Assembly: GCA_944548615.1 (NCBI GenBank)
Contig: OX155960.1
Coordinates: forward strand, 35,463,790-35,527,789
DNA from: Micropterix aruncella
Lineage: Eukaryota > Arthropoda > Insecta > Lepidoptera > Micropterigidae
DNA: 64,000 nt
Reading direction: 5' to 3'
Below are positions 57,155 to 64,000 of this stretch, piece after piece. Below the pieces are notes generated by a model, which saw only the letters and a list, made by a program, of their open reading frames with translations, did not search any database and was not told the origin of the DNA. The position numbers and the translations under genes were made by a program. Positions within the stretch are counted from its first letter, which is position 1, and the number at the start of each line of letters is the position of its first letter.

Positions 57155-57775
57155 TATAATAATAATAATAATAGCCTTTATTAACAATCTTATAAAACAT
57201 GAACTTTAGTGTATATTATATTAAAATAAAGCAACATTAAAACTATTTAAATTACTATATTACTTGACACCGGTATTAAAACTGTCTTGCTGATCCGCAA
57301 AGGCCTTCCGTAAAGCTTGCCATGCTTTCCGATTATCGGTCATCCTAATCCAAGTAACTCCTACAGTTTTTCGAATATCGTCCTCCCATCTAAGACGCTG
57401 CCTACTATTTTTCTATTATATTATATTGGACACCATTCGGTTACCTTCTTAGCCCATTTTCCTTTGGTACTTTTTACCACATGACTTGCCCACCTCCATT
57501 AGAGTTTTCTAATGCAGTATGTGACATCATTTGCGTCCGTAATTTTTCTAGTTTTTTTTGTCTTTTAACTTGACGTTGGGCATGCTTCGTTCCATACTGT
57601 GTTGACAGGTCTCAAATTTGCGTATATTTTGTATCTTTGCCTCCATGCTTGACACTCATAAGTCATGTCGGGTAAAATGGATGAATCAAATATTTTTTTC
57701 TTAGCTTTGAGTGGTATCTGAGGGTTTTTGAAAATTACTTTAAGAGTCCAGCATGGAAAAGATACTGGACTTTAA
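57155..57775 (-). pseudogene. RTE-like LINE ORF2 C-terminal remnant with (TTA)n tail
   Basis: The minus strand has, across several frames, DSSILPDMTYECQAW, then ERSMLNVKLKDKKKLEKL, then KWRWASHVVKSTKGKWAKKV, TEWCP and RLRWEDDIRKTVGVTWIRMT, DNRKAWQALRKAFADQQ and a stop. It ends in (TTA)n at 57158-57173. This is the canonical RTE order LPxMTYGCQxW, ERxMLxVKLxD, KWxWAGHV, KKVTEWxP, RRWEDDIxK. At least three frameshifts have broken it. Confidence 0.8.
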
Positions 57776-57898
57776 CCTACTATACATAAATATGATTCAA
57801 GTTCACATAAAAAAAACATGACGTGGTCCTATGAAGCAAAAATCAAAATCCTCTTTCATTCATAGCAATCAGGGGTCTTTCTTTTGTAAACCATATTG

Positions 57899-58251
57899 CG
57901 CCTGATTGCCTTTCTTCGTGAACTAAAATCGTCATTAGTTCATGTGAGCGAAAACGGCCAATACGTTAGAGCGGAACCGTGGGAGGAAAGATTTATACTG
58001 GGAAAATGGTGGATTAGCATTTCCTCAGAATAAAACTACCAATCAAAAATAAATCGGCATAATCTAATACCGACGAAATGTTTTCAATGTTTTCAAGAAA
58101 AGTAATGCAGATGGTTTTATATTCATCAGGTAGTTTTTTGCGGGAAAATATACGATCGTTCATTTACATTCCACTCTAACGCACTGCTCTGTCTCGTTCA
58201 CTTGAATTATTTTCCGATATTTTTTCAATAAAAAACACAATTGAGCCTATT
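57899..58251. mobile_element. Long-TIR MITE, complete but diverged centre
   Basis: The left end GCGCCTGATTGCCTTTCTTC with GTGAACTAAAATCG and the right end CTGTCTCGTTCACTTGAA with AACACAATTGAGCCT are inverted partners. The arms match the 9.0- and 41.0-kb copies, but the central 150 bp differ. Confidence 0.7.
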
Positions 58252-58500
58252 AAGACCAGAATCTTAGGCCATTACGGCTTTTCTACTTTCTACAAATCGT
58301 TTTTTTCTACTACGCCTCATCAGTCGCCAAAAACTCGACATACACTCGACTGACTGACTGACTTTTCGCCATAATGCGACATGATTCGGAAATATAGTGA
58401 AATATGTGTCCGTTGGTGATAGGTGTTTTATATTTGACGTTTGTCGCCTCACGAAGCTAAGCTTGTGTTGAAGCAGACATTTTTGACCTTTTGATATTCA
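58252..58500. other. Spacer, nothing recognised
   Basis: A short frame on the minus strand without a domain. Confidence 0.3.
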
Positions 58501-58503
58501 TAC

Positions 58504-59910
<1,407 letters not shown>

Positions 59911-59913
59911 GGC

Positions 59914-60121
59914 TTAAAACTCACGGCGCGGTTTTCACCCGTGGCCGCGGCGGTTGTGGGCCCGCTGCCTCCGTAGAATGCAGATAAGTATATAAAATTG
60001 TGTCGCCGTTTTCACGACCCGATTTTCGCCCGCGGGGGGATGGGGGTGCGCGCATACATATCTGCGGTCATGGGCCCGTAGCCGCGGCGAGCGCAGGTGA
60101 AAACCGCTCCGTGAGTTCTAA
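59914..60121. mobile_element. GC-rich MITE with long terminal inverted repeats
   Basis: The left end TTAAAACTCACGGCGCGGTT and the reverse-complemented right end TTAGAACTCACGGAGCGGTT match. Complementarity continues, with gaps, through TTTCACC, GCCGCGG, GGGCCC and GCAGATA for about 75-85 bp. That leaves a small centre with GTGTCGCCGTTTTCACGACC. No ORF. The target duplication is unclear. Confidence 0.8.
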
Positions 60122-60639
60122 CACAAAGTCAGGTGTCACAAATTTGACAATTCCTTTTAAAAAAGTGTGTTCTTAAAATTAAATCATATCGATGAAGAAT
60201 TATCATACGCGACTACACTAGTCACGCGAAATAAAACGAATAGAAATCAAATCGTCTCACAGTCTTCTTTGTTATCGTTGGCACTATTCCAGCCCGGCGC
60301 TTGTAAATACGTCACTAGGTAGTCGACGATCACATCCCCGCGCTTCAGATGGCAGAATTAAGCTACTGGGAAGTTATTCTGCCCCCGGGATTGTTGATTT
60401 GCCGGCTAGCAAAGGTAGAAAATATTTATATGTCACCCACTCCGATCGACACAGCCTGTTATTCCACGGGAGACAAATATTTATATGTGTTACATCAGAA
60501 GGATTTTGTTTCTGGTTTGGTATTTCTAAGGGACTATTTATATTTTGATATAACTATAATCTTGTTATAAGCATGATAAAAACGTATTAACTCGTGAAAT
60601 TTGTAGGACTCGACGTTTTGGTCCCGACCCATTAGGTTA
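60122..60639. other. Intergenic DNA, no gene seen
   Basis: A short direct repeat AAATATTTATATGT lies near 60419 and 60476. Frame 60349-60570 has no domain. Confidence 0.35.
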
Positions 60640-60905
60640 TCTAGTCACCCAGTACAACGGTTGGCTGTAGCAACATCGTCGAAACGTCGGGTGCAACAAA
60701 CTTCACCACGTAAATCGGTTTTTATCTTGTTTGTAATGTTTTTAATGAATAAGATACAAACTAAGTTACTGCGTGAAGATAATAACACCCGGCGTTTCGG
60801 CGACGATGCAACCGCGGTTGTCTACCTTAGACTTTCACGCTAAGATAAAAACGATATTCACGCGGTAAAATCGTTTTTATCTTATTTATAAGGTGAAATA
60901 TTCGC
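60640..60905. repeat. Modules of the GTAAATCCGTTT repeat, partly inverted
   Basis: ACAACGGTTGGCTGTAGCAA, ATCGTCGAAACGTCGGGTG and ACGTAAATCGGTTTTTATC resemble the array at 43310-43905. CACCCGGCGTTTCGGCGACG at 60787 is an inverted partner of the GTCGAAACGTCGGGTG block, and CGCGGTAAAATCGTTTTTAT follows at 60861. The frame 60661-60843 is incidental. Confidence 0.6.
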
Positions 60906-61254
60906 GATAGTGTTCTATTTCATGTTTGTAATGGTCCCTTGGTATTTTTTATATGGTTTACCTCAATTCTCGCATCTAATGTGTTTGTAATAATGCTTCC
61001 GAACGTGAATGAAACTTTTTTTTATTATGTTTATTTAATAAACTTTTTTTAATACATTTTTTAATAAAATCCAGCCCAGCCCAAGGCTTGTCTGCTGGAG
61101 ATTATGATAGGCTGACTTTCAGTGCTACTTTAGTGGCCACCTTGACTATATTATAATGTATATGCTGCAATTACATTAGTTAATATTAGTCGGCACAGAA
61201 GCCACCCCCTTGATAATATTAGCATAAATAGATGATGAGACGTATTTAATGCTA

Positions 61255-61257
<3 letters not shown>
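60906..61257. other. Intergenic DNA, no gene seen
   Basis: Nothing recognised. Confidence 0.35.

Positions 61258-61317
<60 letters not shown>
61258..61317. repeat. (AT)n microsatellite, about 60 bp
   Basis: Pure AT dinucleotides ending GCATGTATGTATC. Confidence 0.95.
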
Positions 61318-61320
<3 letters not shown>

Positions 61321-61439
61321 TGTATGTATCTTTTACACCTAAACTTAAACATTTACTTTAAACTGAATAAGCATTTCAATGTAATTAAATATCATTGTAA
61401 TGTCTTTTTTATACAATTTTTTCGCATCCACGTCATCAT

Positions 61440-61690
61440 TTTAGCATTCAGTACGACCTACCCAATCGAATTATCCTGTCCATGCCATCGGGTAGGAATG
61501 GCTCGGAAACAAGTCGTATTCGAAAGCTAGCGGGAATCGAAGTCGGGCGTCCGTTCTCCCATGGCGGTACGGGCCGATGCCAATTCAATTGTAGGGAAAA
61601 AGAGAAGCTAGGGAATTAAGAACGGCGATTAATGAGAAATTAGGCTTTGGTCAGCGAGCCATTCTTCTTTTTTAATTGTACTGGGTCGCG
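61440..61690. promoter_or_regulatory. Single-copy island with homeodomain-type sites
   Basis: Contains CCAATCGAATTATCC, GGGAATTAAGAACGG and GGCGATTAATGAGAAATTAGG in a GC-moderate block with CCATGGCGG. No repeat relation and no domain. Regulatory role inferred. Confidence 0.25.
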
Positions 61691-61916
61691 CAGACTGCGA
61701 CACTGAGTATCCTCCAGGTGACGTTGTCCTTCTCTAACAGGACAGAAGTAAAACAAACTAGATCAAAGTACTGATATATTTAAATTACGTTCCTCGTATT
61801 TAATTCTTTAGTTATAAATAGACTGCGTATATACTTAAATACTATATATATATACTAGATAGACCGCTTATAATATAATACTTTAGTATGAAAGCGTGAT
61901 ATAGAATCCTAGTTAT

Positions 61917-62100
61917 AAAATGCAGATAGCGGAAATAGACCGAATCCAAAAGCGCGACATAAGATTAATGCAATACAAATTTTATAGAAGAATTTCACTG
62001 GATGATTATATTATATTATATATCTTTCCGATTACTTTGGAAAGTCTGCATGTTTATGCAAGCAACGTAATAACGTATTATTGCAGTTTCAGTTTAAAAT
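61917..62100 (+). pseudogene. Possible Jockey-like LINE C-terminal remnant
   Basis: The frame reads MQIAEIDRIQKRDIRLMQYK, FYRRISLDDY and ITLESLHVY. It resembles the IERVQxxFLRxxxYK...LxSLExRR segment after the RT domain of Jockey elements. It is only 60 residues without catalytic motifs, so chance cannot be excluded. Confidence 0.35.
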
Positions 62101-62109
62101 AAATCACAA

Positions 62110-62640
62110 TCTTCGCCAAAATGGATATGGCTTACTGAGATGGTTTATACGTTATCGTTGGTCGACCATTATTTTGGGTTGAAAACTTAAAATTGACATG
62201 AATGTCGATTACCGCAAACCTCTTTCATATTGATGGGGTGATTCTCATTGACATTGTAATGTAATATAAGAAGAAATAATCTGAAATAAAATAAAATACG
62301 CTGAATTGCTAAAATAGCAAAATTATTTGATATTTTTGCGGTATTATCGTCGACAGTTCCAATTTCTATTACCAGGAGGCGCTGGCATTGAAATTGGAAG
62401 TCTCGTAACTTCATGCATAGTGGCTGTTAGTACTTATTTTTAGATTCCAATTGCTCTTTCTCTCTCTTTGGGTATAAGCCCATTAGCCCCACCTTGTCAT
62501 TCAAAACTATGGAAAATTAAACAACATTTAGGACGAGCAAGTTTTATCAGTATATATGTAAATATACATATACGCATAGAATTATGGGTATATTAGCATG
62601 TAAGATGCGGGTCCCGCTGCGTAGTATAATCAAATATCGC
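62110..62640. other. Intergenic DNA, no gene seen
   Basis: Nothing recognised. Confidence 0.35.
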
Positions 62641-62644
62641 GTAA

Positions 62645-62995
62645 TCAAATGAAACTTACTTTGACAAGGGCGTCATTTAAGACCGCTTCGGTATTAATAT
62701 TGGTGTCACGGGGAAGGGAAGCTAAGGAAAAGCGAGGGTAGGGCGACTAAGGCGGCGATGTCCTCTCGATTCGGTCGGTCGGTCCACTTCCGCCTAACTT
62801 CGCTGCCTAAGTAAGGAGAGAGATCACTTTGTTCCCTTCCCTGGCGATTAATCCAACTCATTTATAGGGCGGCGTCTTATCTGAATCCATGCGAACAACG
62901 TGAACATGAATAATTAATTAGTTCGCATCGAACCTCACTCGTGGTCTCCGTTACCCTGCTCTTCTTTGTCGCTGATACCCTACGGTGCTTCTAAA
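62645..62995. promoter_or_regulatory. Single-copy GC-rich island with TAAT-core sites
   Basis: GGTCGGTCGGTCC, GGCGATTAATCCAACTCATTT, ATTTATAGGGCGG and GAATAATTAATTAGTTCGC lie within 350 bp of GC-richer, non-repetitive sequence. The regulatory role is inferred from motifs. Confidence 0.25.
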
Positions 62996-62999
62996 AGTG

Positions 63000-63240
63000 A
63001 CAATAAAGCATAATTATCACAGACTTTAGGCAAATAGATGATCCAAACTAGTCTAGCTATCCTAGCTGGCGGACTTGAATACTTACTGCGATATAGTACT
63101 TGAACCAGTTGGGCGTACTTTTACTTATACCGAGATTCTTTAACTTGATTGCAAATCTGTATACAAATTAAAATACACGGCTATACGCTTATCGCATATA
63201 TCCAATACATATGTGACCTTTCATTTAAGGAAAACTAGGT
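63000..63240. other. Spacer, nothing recognised
   Basis: No signal. Confidence 0.3.
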
Positions 63241-63244
63241 TTTC

Positions 63245-63690
63245 CCGACTGGTTACGGGTCCGAAATAGCTTACGCGGCCTCTACCTGTTGTATTACAGC
63301 GGTAATTCAATTTGAATTTATCGCGGACCTGGGCGTCCTTTGCCCGTAGGGCCACACGGGATCGCATGGCCCAAGGTCACAGGTCAACATACACCCCTGC
63401 TGCTTAGGATACATTATATTGTCAGTCTCCAGACTTCTTCAGCAATTAGTCGGATTTTACAATGTATTGGCGTCGCCGAACGGTGAGAAAACCGTCCAGT
63501 AGCGCCGGATGCAATCCCACCAGGAGAACCCGGTCCACCAGCCGAGAGGCCTGAAACGCGACAGTCTTACCGGGGTAGCCTTCCGCACGTGGAGGCTTCT
63601 GAATAGGAGCTGAATCGTGAGTTGAGCCGATCCAAGAACGAAATGGACCTTATGGCCCAAGCTGCACGAAACTATTCGCTACCTCGCTAC
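63245..63690 (+). mobile_element. GC-rich non-coding retroposon, subfamily B, 5'-truncated
   Basis: It starts CCCGACTGGTTACGGGTCCG and follows the minus-strand 46003-46730 copy through AATTCAATTTGAATTTATCG, GCGCCGGATGCAATCCCACC and GAACGAAATGGACC to GCACGAAAC...CGCTACC. About 280 bp of the 5' part is absent. The 67-codon minus-strand frame reflects shared sequence with the 46-kb copy only. Confidence 0.75.
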
Positions 63691-64000
63691 CCGCTCCCTG
63701 TATATACAGTCGAGTAGGCGCATTTAATAGAAAATCCATAGAATGAGAAAGCAATATATTATGAAAAATTTCCCGGCCACGACCCAATCCTCTGCCAGTT
63801 TTATATTTCCATTAAATCGCTTATTGATTTTGGTCCCTGTCGCTTCATTGCGTACTTTGTAAATATACGATGGTCGCCAAGTTAATCATTAATTCATAAG
63901 AAACCCTTTTGAAGGAAGCACTTCGTCGCTTATTTATAATGCATATAACCCGTTGGTTGAGAATTGAAGAAGCTTTATTTATAGGCAGTTAATTAGACCG
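63691..64000. other. Intergenic DNA, no gene seen
   Basis: Nothing recognised up to the window end. Confidence 0.35.

Overview
The window is eukaryotic nuclear DNA from an insect, most likely a moth or butterfly. It is AT-rich and carries long (AT)n and (TTA)n microsatellites, several clades of non-LTR retrotransposon, small Helitrons starting TCTATACTAATATTATAAAG, and a repeat end of the CCTCCTC...GAAGTCGGTTA type that I associate with Lepidoptera. The Lepidoptera call rests on remembered repeat families and has not been checked by search. I see no convincing host protein-coding exon, no rRNA or tRNA gene, no CRISPR array and no bacterial features.

The one substantial coding unit is a piggyBac-like transposase at 12533-14945 (+). 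It reads through two short, phase-compatible introns as a predicted 754-residue protein with the DDD catalytic triad at normal spacing and a C-terminal Cys-rich domain. The element around it appears to run from 11259 to 17395 (about 6.1 kb). It starts next to TTAA, ends next to TTTA, has imperfect terminal repeats, and splits an older (CAGA)n-containing repeat whose halves lie at about 10960-11258 and 17396-17510. Inside it are a CA/AT/GTAT microsatellite field, a GGC/TTCGGC palindromic patch and an array of about 150-bp tandem repeats.

The rest is a mosaic of older elements. There is a CR1/Jockey-type LINE with a 516-codon open RT frame (126-1960, minus), a second 3' fragment of similar type (20040-20728, minus), and Jockey/Kibi-like RT fragments at 24.8, 25.5-26.4, 30.7 and 50.9 kb. 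RTE-like C-terminal fragments lie at 21.6, 39.0, 42.3 and 57.2 kb, and a zinc-knuckle LINE C terminus at 45.4 kb. A family of about 0.7-kb GC-rich non-coding retroposons occurs at 19.0, 39.4, 46.0, 52.5 and 63.2 kb; two copies have clean target-site duplications. There are two small Helitrons (49.6 and 55.7 kb), a non-autonomous hAT-like element (22.5-23.5 kb), and several MITE families: one with long terminal inverted repeats at 9.0, 41.0, 53.9 and 57.9 kb; one ending in CACGACTGCC at 6.6, 9.8, 27.6, 47.3, 47.7, 52.1, 53.7 and 54.3 kb; and a GC-rich one at 59.9 kb.

Between the elements are GC-richer islands that appear only once in the window (about 2.2, 4.5, 7.1, 17.8, 29.6, 32.2, 54.7, 61.5 and 62.7 kb). 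Several contain octamer, CRE, TATA or homeodomain-type motifs. They may be conserved cis-regulatory DNA of a distant or surrounding gene, so the window could be a large intron or an intergenic regulatory region. That is inference. The most unusual structures are the nested multi-exon piggyBac-like element, the tail-less retroposon family, and a cluster of perfect short hairpins at 36655-36765.
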